NCBI GenBank assembly: GCA_015680685.1
Contig: MNCI01025039.1
Span: 1-64,000 of the forward strand
Origin: Gnetum montanum
Lineage: Eukaryota > Streptophyta > Gnetopsida > Gnetales > Gnetaceae
DNA: 64,000 nucleotides
Direction of reading: 5' to 3'
Part shown: in pieces, positions 46,051 to 55,439 of the stretch
Numbering within the stretch: the first letter of the stretch is position 1
Layout: each line of letters starts with the position of its first letter
Translations under genes and position numbers: made by a program
Notes under the pieces: model-generated
The model's database searches: none
The model's input: only the letters and a program-made list of their open reading frames with translations
What the model was told of the DNA's origin: nothing

Positions 46051-46938
46051 CACACACCTGTGGTTAGTGCCTCTGAACCTCAAAGTGACTCCAATGTTCC
46101 ACCACTCAAGAAGCCTTCAAACCAAACGCCCCCAAACAAACAAACGGTCATGCTCACTCATGTTGTGACTGACTTGATAAAGGCAGGACATCTTACTCGG
46201 AAATTGACTGATCCGAGAAGCCCCCTCATCTATCTTCAGGTGGAAGGGAATGATCCATGTAAAGATCTTCTGGATTTGGGGTTAGGAGTCATTTTGATCT
46301 CACATGACATGTATAAGAATTGGAACCTGCCCCCATTAAAGAAGAGCAACATTTGGCTCGAACTAGCAGACCAATCCATTATTGTTCCCTTGGGATTAGT
46401 AGAGGACATTGTGACCACCATTTATGGGTGGTCCTATCCTACTGATTTCCTTGTCATCCATGTAGAGAATTGCAAGGAGAACTTCCCAATCATAATCGAA
46501 AGAGCCTGGCTGAGCACGGTGGATGCAAGACTAGGACTCCGAGATCTTTCCCTTGAAATTTCAAACGAAAATCCTTTTGGAAAGATCGATAAGAAGTGCA
46601 TTCCATGCATTGCATACAGTGACTCCAAGTGCAATTGTGTGCAGCAGTTATGGTTTGCCAAGCAGACATCCATTTAAGCATGTAGTCGGTGTACCGAAAA
46701 ATCACCAGTTCAACAGTGCCTGTACATAGCAGCCACAACTCAAGAAGGCACCTAGTGGCTGACCGCTGATCTTGCTAGTAGCACTTTGTGCATGGAATCA
46801 TCTAAGGGGCTTGTAAGAGCCTATATAGAAAGCATGGATAACCTCATTCCATCTTTCACATCTCCTCCTTTCCGCGCAATCGTGGGGGAGACCTTCTTCC
46901 ATGTTAATCCATTCCACTACACTCCTCACTCTTTTTGA
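46051..46938 (+). pseudogene. Aspartic protease of element E
   Basis: In frame with gag. Blocks: YLQVEGNDPCKDLLDLGLGV then ILISHDMYKNWNLPPLKKSN, LELADQSIIVPLGLVEDIV, FPIIIERAWLSTVDARLGLR and DLSLEISNENPFGKI (46060-46677). After the stop at 46675 the frame still reads QQCLYIAATTQEG, CMESSKGLVRAYIESMDNLI and ends at TGA 46936. The D-L-G-L-G site is the best preserved protease active site here (Athila consensus LLDLGAS). R1 homology ends at YIESMDNL, exactly where the linker to RT would follow, so the pol deletion lies at about 46850. Confidence 0.87.
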
Positions 46939-47507
46939 CATTTTTTGTTTTACACTTTTTTGTTTTTCAACATCGTTCATACATTTGCCAATTCTTGTTA
47001 ATTTTTTCCTTTCTTTAATTAATTATTTTTCCATTTCTTTGTTGTTTTTTATTTGTAAGTATGTGTGTGTTTCATTTCCAATTCATTGTTGATAAGCCGT
47101 CTTATTGTCATCAAGTTTGGCATGGATGGTTTTTGTTGCAATGGGTCACTGAAAATAGCCACTTATTTTACCTTACTCCTTTCCTTGCATGGTTGTTCTT
47201 GGATTTTGTGTCTACTTTCACCTCATAATATCGGTAGTGAGTTCACGTCATCCACCCATTCACCAACTCCATGGTTTTCCAACTCTTGGAAACATGAAAC
47301 CCCCTTTCACTTAAAGACATTAGAATTAATGTGTGACTTGTAGAGTTCCTAGACTCAAGGATGATCCAATGGTTTGAATTAGGTGTGACTTCAAGTGGAA
47401 TGCAACATTCATCGTTTACTTCTACCCCCTGGGTGACAGGAGTGTCCTTATGGATTTCTTTCCACTCCAAGTCCTTCTCGACAAGGAAGCTCCTTGGTAA
47501 TTTAACC

Positions 47508-47700
47508 TTGCATGGTGTGGTCTTCATCAAAAATCAAAAAAAAACATGAGGATTCAAAGCACACCCCTTGGTCGAATGCATGTACACAAGCATGGGTCTT
47601 TGCATGGTGTGGTCCCCACAAAATAAAAGAAAACACAAGAATAAAATCTTAACTAGGTGGGAATTCAAAGCACACCCCTTAGACCACCTCTAACGAGCCA
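47508..47700 (+). repeat. Two-unit tandem repeat of about 92 bp in E spacer
   Basis: Units begin at 47508 and 47600 with ttgcatggtgtggtc and each contains gattcaaagcacacccctt-g. F has a single unit (about 42518-42590), so E gained the second. Confidence 0.7.
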
Positions 47701-48131
47701 TGAGCACTAGTTATGGGACTTCCTTCGTCCCCTCTAACTTGGTCCCATTTCACTTCATTTCTCTCATGTTTGTTGGAGTGGTGGTTCTTTGTAGATGCAT
47801 TCTTGTCCACTTGGGGGGTGGACGAGTCTTCGCCTATTGCTGCGATGTCATTGGATGTGAATGGTTTTGGGTTTGAACTTAGGCAAGGTCCTATCAAGTC
47901 ACTTAACCACAACTTCACACGGGGTTTCATGTGACCGATAATTGGAATTCCAATCACACTCCTCTCTCCCCATCCATTTCTCTCCCTAACTCACCTCATT
48001 GCCGATCTTATGTTTTGATTGTTTGTCATGAATCCCTTGAACTTCTCATGCCATGGAAGGTTCTCCTGGATGGGCGTATTAACTTACGGTCACCATTCCT
48101 TAGCCCTAGGGCCCACGAACCCCAGTGTTGG

Positions 48132-48190
48132 GGATATGCAAGGGCTACGAAAATTACTGCCTATTATGGGGAGGACCTACTTGCATATTC
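48132..48190 (+). other. Conserved RNA stem-loop in element E spacer
   Basis: GGATATGCAAG (48132-48142) pairs with CTTGCATATTC (48180-48190): 11 pairs with one G-U. The loop contains TATTATGGGGAGGACC. Homologous to 14578-14636 (C), 58792-58850 (D) and 53000-53052 (F). Confidence 0.62.
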
Positions 48191-48435
48191 TCGATGCCGT
48201 TTGTTCATTTTCCATCCTCTTGGTTTGTTGGTGGCTTGTTTCCATGTTACCTATCGCTCGATTTCTTTCCCGTGGAGTCCTTTCTTACCACGTTCTCCTA
48301 CTTGTGACTCTTTTTCTAGCTTGATTTCCCTTCCTTTTTTCCTCAGCCATGTTTCGGGCCTCCTATTCTTCAACCACCCCAATTTGGCATTTTAAATTCA
48401 TCTTTTCAAGTTTTTTCTGGCCTAGTCAACGCTGG

Positions 48436-48560
48436 TCAACAAGTGTAACCCCCTGCGTATATGGGGCCCCGTATACGTAGCCACTGTGTATACAGGGCCC
48501 CTTGCATATACGTGGCCCCGTCGACACAGTGCCCAACCCCTATATATACACCCACTGCAC
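48436..48560 (+). promoter_or_regulatory. Putative internal promoter of element E, U3-like
   Basis: GTATATGGGGCCCCGTATAC (48457-48476), then GTGTATACAGGGCCCC and GCATATACGTGGCCCCG echo the LTR word TATACGGGAACCCGTATA, its flanking ATACGCGGC and cgatgtggcccyg. CCCCTATATATACACCC (about 48537-48553) is a TATA box about 410 bp before the aORF ATG. A leader with AGGGGGAGATTTT follows, as in C and D. Promoter activity is inferred. Confidence 0.6.
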
Positions 48561-48963
48561 TTTAGATTTTCATCATTTTCCAAACAAATTAGGGGGAGAT
48601 TTTGCCATTTTTTTGATGAACTTCTTCTTGAGCACCTACATTCCATCGCGCGTCTGCATCAACCGATCCTTGCCCCCTTGAGCACCCAGAGGTATGCTCT
48701 TGGTCATGGGGGGGAGGGGGATGAAGCCTATGTGTAATTAATTAGTTAATTAAGACTTCACACCTCTAAGGGAAGAACAAAAACAACCGTTTAAACTCTA
48801 ACTCATCCCTTGTTATTTTTGGCTCTAACCCATGAATTAACACTCTGGGGGATTTAATGGAATGCCTGTGCTATCAACATAATGTAGTCAAACTGAGAAG
48901 GTGTATAAGGACCATTTTGAGCTACTTATGCATAGTCTAATGGGTGGTTATGTTTGATTGCAA

Positions 48964-51661
48964 ATGGCACCAAAACCAAGGCATCCAAGAGGTGAAGGAC
49001 CATCCCAACCTAGGGACAAGCATCCACGAATGGGAAGGGGACAAGGCGTGCAGCAACCAGAGCATGCAGAGGGCTCTCATGTTACTAGCCCCCTCCGCGA
49101 AGGACCTGATGTGGAATCTGTCCATCAGATTCCTGAAGAGGAGATTCCCAACGAGCAATCACAAGGGGATGAAACTCCAGCATGTCTTGATGCTATCCAG
49201 TGGTGAATGGTACCTAGGGGAGACCTATCTCTTCTAGACAAATCGACAACCAGGGTCTAGAGTAAGAATTAAATACATCTATGTCACTTACTCTGTAGAG
49301 GCAATAGCGCAAGCTTTGAGGTTGCCAAAGACAGGACCAGAGGTGGCAGAGATTCCAAAATAAGTATACCCTAAGGTAAAAGGGGAGTGGATCAGGTGGT
49401 GCTATGGGGTAGACCGTAAGAAGTTCTACTCTCTAACCACCATGGAGAAGGTGTATTCAAAGATATCATCTTACCACCTAAATCCAACGGTAAGACCCAG
49501 TAAAATCACGGCCTTCTTCGCTCATGCATGTGTCACTCTAAGTGGAAAGTTTCCAATGAGTCTTGCAAAGTTATTATTCTTGAAAATTGAAAAGAGGTTT
49601 GTCAAAAGTGAACATGGTAGACGAGCTCTCCCCTTTCCTTGCCTAATTAGAAAGTTATGCAAAGGGGCACGGATAGCATGGTATGCCAATGATACAATTT
49701 GACATGCCTCGATTACCTCATGGCATGAAATGATGAAGGATAGGACTCCTGCCACTACACAGATAGAGGAAAAGCAACAACCACCTCCACCACCTGCACA
49801 AACAATAAGGTCGGGTTCGCAAACTATGGCAAAACACATCCACGAAATCTAACAACCGCTCTTGAGCCAGCAAGAGAAATCTTGTAGGACTGGTGGAGGG
49901 GAACACCCTTCGGTCTATCAGTTTGCAATGAGCCACTTGGAGTAAGTGGCTGGATCAGTCAGTTTGCTAGAAAGAGTAGGGCCGATGTTCTCCGTCGCCC
50001 GAATGCAAGTGCCAACAAGAACAGATCCTAGCATCTGAGAGGTAATAGTATCAACTTAGCAACTATTCCCTAAAATTTCAAGGAATACTGCTACCTTCTC
50101 GCTACGTTTGGAAGATGGCGAGGGGGCGATAGTCCTTGTGATGCAGCACCAAGGATAGGAGATTGCAACCGAAGTGGTTACTGATACGATTGCTATAGCT
50201 CTCAATGCACCGGCGGTGCCTGTACCAGATGTACATGGGCTTCAAGATGTACAGGAATCCACCAGAACTTCACATAGTAGGATTGATGCAGCACAACATG
50301 AAGAACTGTTAGACCGACTGGTGGGAACCAGGCAACTACTTCCAGATGTCTTTGACCTTCCGGATAACATCACTGCAACCTAATCGAAGCTACTTTCGAC
50401 AAGGGGGAAGAGCCTCATTTTGGAAGGGTAACTTGAAGCTACTCAAGCCACTTGTCAATGCTTGGCAACAGAAGTCACCTAATTAAGAATCCAACTTACT
50501 AATGTAGCTCTCCTCAATCATGAGCTCGCCAAAGATGAAGTTTTTCAAAAGCTTCAAGTTAAACTTCAGATAGTTGAGGATGAGCGAGAGTTGATGATCT
50601 TTGATAAGGCCTTGGTAGATGCTCAGACATATCATTTAGATAAGGATTTGACAGAGGTTCACCAGGAGAACGTTAGGTTAATCGTGGAGGTCCATCGCTT
50701 GTGTAATGTTGGTGCTGAAAACGAGCACATGAAAAATTTTATTCACCAACAGTAGGAAGAGCTAGCTAGGGTGAGTGCTGATGTGAGAAGGTTGGCTGCT
50801 GAGAACTGAAATCTGTCCATGGAGGAGGTTCGAGCCGTACAACAGAAATCTGCCATCGAAGTCGCTGCTTGGAAGAATGAGGCCCTGAAATTTAAAAAAG
50901 TTAAGAATCATTATAAGGACCAAGTGGGACTGCAAAAGGAAGTAAATGAGAAGCAGATTCAAGTTGCAAAGGCCAAGCTGAACCAAGAGCTCTAGTAGCT
51001 CCAAGAAGGAGGCGAGGTATGGCAACCTATCTTTGATGGGTTGAATGCCTACAATTAAGCTGAAATCTACCTCAAGGAGCTGCAGATTGAAGAAATGAAA
51101 AAGTATATGGAGCTCACCAACCTTCGTTATACAAACCTGGCCATGCTCACAGCTGGGAGAGTGCGGTTCGAATTGGAGAAGCAAGTGACCACCTCGTATT
51201 CTTTATATGAGGGTGAGTTCTAAGTGCACAAAGCGATAAAGAAAAAATTGGAACTAGAAAACGTGGAACTCGAGGTTCTCCGCACGAGTTTTGAAGGATA
51301 ATGTATGGTCACGAAGAACTTGGCCCATCGAATGACTGACTACTAGCAGCTACAGACATCAACCCGAGCGTTCGACATCGAACATAAACAGTTCATAGCC
51401 TAGTTCATCAACTTGAAAGAACTCTTCCCGGTGCTACCATGCCCTTGGGAGATTCCAGTTCCAGCACACATTGGTGAAGCTGTTTGGATAGTGAATGATC
51501 CCAGAAGCAGAGAGGAAAAAATGAGGGCTCTTCTGGAAGCTTTCTGGTTGCCTCCAGAAGTGGCAGCTACTATGGGACAACCATCATTCATGCCACCACT
51601 ACTACATGGGCTAGAGGCTAGTGAAGGTCCATTGGAACCATCGCCACTAGGGACAGTGTGA
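48964..51661 (+). pseudogene. aORF of element E: plant-transposon-like domain plus long coiled coil
   Basis: Starts at ATG 48964 in the context GATTGCAAATG (MAPKPRHPRGEGPSQP, then a basic GRGQGVQQ). A deletion of roughly 60 codons with a frame change near 49195 removes the start of the globular domain. It resumes with SGEWYLGETYLF, then AIAQALRLPKTGPEV and GRRALPFPCLIRKLCKGARI (49200-49680). From 50174 to 51661 one frame runs for about 495 codons with about a dozen stops and no frameshift. It is rich in Glu, Lys, Gln and Leu with heptad character (for example ENEHMKNFIHQQ, RRLAAEN, KEVNEKQIQVAKAKLNQEL). The C-terminus is LFPVLPCPWEIPVPAHIGEA, then W, then DPRSREEKMRALLEAFWLPP. It resembles PF20167-type plant transposon proteins; its role is unknown. 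Confidence 0.75.
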
Positions 51662-51892
51662 TCTTCTTCGGCAATTTTTTGCATCCTTCTACATAGCATA
51701 GACTCCAGGATCGGAAGGGTGTTCAATTTTGTCTTTGAACACCACCATTTTTGTAATTTTTCCTTCTCTGTACACTCGAGCACTTGGTAAAATTGATGTT
51801 GTGTCATGTGTGTGTGTCAAGTTATGTGTGTTGTAAATAAAAGTCCATACCTTCCAAATTGTAAGAGCAACTCAAGGACGCATTTTTACTCA

Positions 51893-51904
51893 GTCGTGGG
51901 GGTA
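51893..51904 (+). other. Polypurine tract of element E
   Basis: GTCGTGGGGGTA immediately before the 3' LTR, preceded by CTCAAGGACGCATTTTTACTC. Confidence 0.85.
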
Positions 51905-52806
51905 TGATGAAGTGTCATTTGGTCATGCGTTTACTAGGTCGCATATACAGGATCCCATATACACAGTGCCATCGATGCAACCTCGTTGACGCATCCTTCC
52001 ATGTGTCGACGTGGCCCCATTTATGCGGAGCTTATTCTGGCCTATAAATAAGAGGGCTTCCACCTCTCTTAGGTACCTTTTTTTCAGTTGTAGTAAAGCT
52101 CTTGCAATTTGTTTTCTTGAGAGTTAGAATATTTTCCAAGTGCCCATAGTAGGTGTAACAAAGATGTCCGACTCTTTATTCGAGAGCTGATGTACCTGAG
52201 CCCATTAGCGTGAACAGCAATAAAGACGAGCTTTTCGATCATTCCTTGTAGTAATTGGACTTAGTTATTTAATTCATTTAATAGTTTAGATATTTCTATG
52301 CTTTAATAGTTCTTAAGTTTATCTAGTTATTATTTTAATTGCTATCACTTGTTTATAGTTCGTAGGGACCATAAGTACGACCATCTCGAACATAAACCCA
52401 ATGCTTGGCAACCGAGTGATGCTTAACGTTTGGTAACCTAGTAGTGGTTAGGGGATGCTTAGGATGTGCACAGAATATGGGATCGGATACTTATGCTAGG
52501 AATAGTTAAGATATAGATTAGGATAATCATAGATTATATAGCCCCCCCTTCTTTACTTTCCATACCTTAATTAGATGCCAAAAGATAAAGTAAAAAGCCT
52601 TAAAAATCTGTTGCCTCAATCTCACTTAACCATCGCCACTAGAACATCACAAGTGAGGTTGGGAAGACAATGACTATTCTAACCAAGGGTTTGTTGGTTA
52701 AGGTCTAGTGTATGAAAAGTGCTTACAGTCTATGAAATTTGACCAAGTCACGTATGAACGCCCGTGATTCATATGGTTGGGCATAGGGGTACCTAGCTGC
52801 CTATCA
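51905..52806 (+). repeat. 3' LTR of element E
   Basis: 902 bp, TGATGAAGTG...GCTGCCTATCA. The U3 palindrome is decayed (TATACAGGATCCCATATA) and includes about 34 bp (gcaacctcgttgacgcatcc region) missing from the 5' LTR. Most other differences are transitions. TSD ATTAG follows at 52807-52811. Confidence 0.92.
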
Positions 52807-52811
52807 ATTAG

Positions 52812-53755
52812 AAACTCCATTCTACTCTCTCTCATCCATCTATGCTTTCCATATCTCACCTCATTGCTGGTTTCATGTTATTAATTCTATATCTTTGTTT
52901 GATGTGTCAAAATTCTTAGTTAGTTTCTTCCGGGTTTTGTACTTAAGCTTCTGTAATCATTAATCATCCATAAAGCCCACGGACTCTTTCGTTTGAAGTT
53001 ATGCAAGGGCATAAAAGGCTTGTGCTTGCTTTGGGGGGGACCCAGTTGCATATCTTTTGGTTGGGTTAGTTAAGTTCTTTACCCTTAGATACTTTTACAA
53101 TAAAATTCTTTTTGTTTACCCCATTAATGACATCCAATTGTGCACATCTTCACAACCTTTTTCAGTGAATTTCCTTTTTATTATTATGAATTCTTACACC
53201 CTCTTCAAATATTTCCTTATGTTAAACTTTTTCAAATTTAATGGACTGCTTATCGATTTAACCCTATTTGTCAACCTTCCCACTAACACTACTAAAGGAA
53301 CCAATCAACCATAATCACAACCTAGCTGAGTGTAACCACCAACGAGATAAGGCATTTAATAGTTTTGTGTTACACATTACATACGAATTCATGATTTTGT
53401 TGTGATTGCAATGGGAAGTATGAAATAGAAGCAGGAGTATCTTCACCAAGGATGATGCAACAGTACCATATGATGAGGATCATTCATGATCATTGGATCT
53501 TCTCGCTCGCTCTTGAATTGCTAAGAGGTGTTGGATGTCAGTGTTATCCAGGGTGTTCACTTCTATTGTCATGCACACCCAATTTTGTAAAAAGTTGTAA
53601 TTCTGTACACATGGGCACTCAGAGTTTGTATGTTCCATCTGATTTAGTCTATGTTTCAATCAATGATCTCATGCCTACCCAATATATGATGTTGTAAAGA
53701 ACTTGTTCCTCCTCCTCTACACTCGAGGACGAGTTTTCATTTAGTTGTGGGGGTA
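52812..53755 (+). other. Non-coding spacer of element F, downstream part, with PPT
   Basis: Continues the F spacer after the E insertion: the sequence ctcacctcattgctggtttc corresponds to the E spacer near 47990. It holds the stem-loop at 53000-53052 and ends in TTAGTTGTGGGGGTA (PPT, about 53741-53755), preceded by ACTCGAGGACGAGTTTTCAT. Unlike C, D and E there is no aORF and no U3-like TATA block between them. Confidence 0.72.
53000..53052 (+). other. Conserved RNA stem-loop in element F spacer
   Basis: TATGCAA (53000-53006) pairs with TTGCATA (53046-53052), supported by neighbouring GGG/CCC. The loop has CTTTGGGGGGGACCC. Shorter stem than in E and C. Confidence 0.5.
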
Positions 53756-54399
53756 TGATGAAACATGTTTTCTAGTCATTGCAATGTTGGGGTATATACA
53801 CTAGCCTATAAATATAGTGCCTAGGCTCTAGTTTTCATATTAGTTTTTGCAATTTCTAGTTAGAGTAGCAAAACTCTTGCAGTTTATTTTCTCCAAAGTT
53901 AGAACATTTTCTGAGTGCCCGCAACAGGAGTCTAAGTGTATACGGATCTTTGTTCAAACACTGATGTACCTGAGTCTAGCAGTGTGATAGGAATAAAATG
54001 AACTCTTTTGATAATCCTTGTAGCACTAAGAATAGATTAATGTTTCCTTTAATGTACTTTACTTTAATGCATCTCAATTAAACAATTAATTTCTAGTTAT
54101 TAATGAACACAAGCACGAGCACTTCAAGCATACATATAATGCTTGGTAACCTAGTAATGCTTAATGTGTGGTAGCCCAGTAGCATTATATATGTTTAGGA
54201 TGTGTCTAGGAAAGTGAGATGGGTACTTGTGTTAGGCTCTCTAGGCTAGTTTAGATCTTATTTTCCACTATTCATTAGCTTAGTTAATTTATCTCATTAT
54301 CGTCATTAGGAGAAGTATTAAATTAGACAACATCATATGCCTCACTTTGGACTAAACCATATGTGACAAAGCTACCACTGGTCCAAGTGGGAAGATAGC
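53756..54399 (+). repeat. 3' LTR of element F, left part (interrupted by D)
   Basis: Starts TGATGAAACATGTTTTC, a short U3, TATA box AGCCTATAAATATAGTGCC near 53810, AATAAAATGAAC near 53991, U5 motifs near 54140-54180. It breaks at gaagatagc (TSD ATAGC 54395-54399), where element D is inserted. Confidence 0.88.
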
Positions 54400-55250
54400 T
54401 AATGAGTGGCGAGGTACCCCTACACTCAACCATACAAATAGAAGCGTTCACGCACGATCTGGTCAAACTCTGCAAACGAACTAGTTGTGGTATCTAGATA
54501 GTTACACGTTGATTGCAATTCACTATCTTCCTACCTGGACTAGTATTTACTTGGTCATGTATGGTTTAGTCCAAAGTGAGGCGAATGATGTGGTCTTAAA
54601 CTAGTGCTACTCCTAGGGATAATGGAAGATAAGATTGATTAAACTAATAAGCAGTAGGAAATGAAGTCTAAGCTAACCTAAATGTGATGAGCATCCATCC
54701 TTAATCATTCATACGCATCTTGGACCTCATGTACTACTTTTGGGATTACCAAGCATACATTACTTAAGCACCTCTAAATACGCTACTGGGTTACCAAGTA
54801 GTTACACTTCAATATTCATGATTAAGTTGTACTCATTTTTCATTTAACAATAGGAATAGTAAATGATGGTAAAGAAATACTAACTAAGAAAATAATAAAT
54901 AACAATAACAATTAAAAACTAAGTGAATGCTGTAATGATGGAGTAATCTCAATCTTTATTATCGGTCATGTGCATGTCCAAGTACTTCATACTCGAATAA
55001 AGGTTCCATACAATTATAATCATCACACTATGGGCATGCACTAGGGAAAGAATTGAAATGAATTGAAACTAACAAAAAGACTCTACTCTAACATGATTTG
55101 ACTCCACCCTTCCTATGCGCCAGAGTGCTATATTTATAGGCTGACACAAATATCACGATATCGTGTATTTGATATCATTGCCCAAGATGTGATATCGCTT
55201 ACCCGATATTGAGGGCCCAATATCAGAGCCTAGAAAATCATGATTCATCA
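54400..55250 (-). repeat. 3' LTR of element D
   Basis: Starts TAATGAGTGGCGAGG (TGATGA with one change), ends AATCATGATTCATCA. Minus-strand U3 has GATATC/GATAT-type words (55150-55225), TATA box CCTATAAATATAGC near 55130 and AATAAAGATTGAG near 54955. Confidence 0.92.
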
Positions 55251-55264
55251 TTCCCCCATGACTA
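55251..55264 (-). other. Polypurine tract of element D
   Basis: On the minus strand TAGTCATGGGGGAA precedes the 3' LTR, with the AAGGATAAGTCTTCATT box upstream. Confidence 0.83.
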
Positions 55265-55439
55265 AATGAAGACTTATCCTTGAGTCAAACAAAATGAGAA
55301 CAAGTTCAATTGATTACACAGTGGATAGGTATGGGATTATTGACTAACTAGGAGTTTATTCATGTTGTAGTGGAGAGTTGAACACAACAAAATTGGGACA
55401 CAGACATAGAATTACAAAGAGACAAAATTTTGTTGGAAT

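Larger units (their letters stand above)
46939..48963 (+). other. Non-coding spacer of element E
   Basis: About 2 kb replacing pol. It begins with T-rich sequence (46920-47060), continues with text homologous to the F spacer, contains a tandem repeat (47508-47700), the conserved stem-loop (48132-48190) and the U3-like TATA block (48436-48560). The many short ORFs are not conserved in C, D or F. Confidence 0.72.
42861..52806 (+). mobile_element. Complete non-autonomous LTR retrotransposon E (9946 bp)
   Basis: LTRs 42861-43728 and 51905-52806, a near-perfect PBS, gag-protease in one frame, a spacer, the aORF and a PPT. TSD ATTAG is exact on both sides (42856-42860 and 52807-52811). RT, RNase H and integrase are absent: homology to the R1 polyprotein stops just after the protease (about 46850). 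It is inserted into the spacer of F. E is the most complete non-autonomous element here, because it keeps the protease that C, D and F lack. Confidence 0.93.

Noticed and set aside
47931-48395. 154-codon plus-strand open frame with hydrophobic stretches as a possible envelope or membrane gene
   Set aside because: It lies in the E spacer, is not conserved in the homologous parts of F, C or D, and overlaps other equally long frames and the stem-loop.
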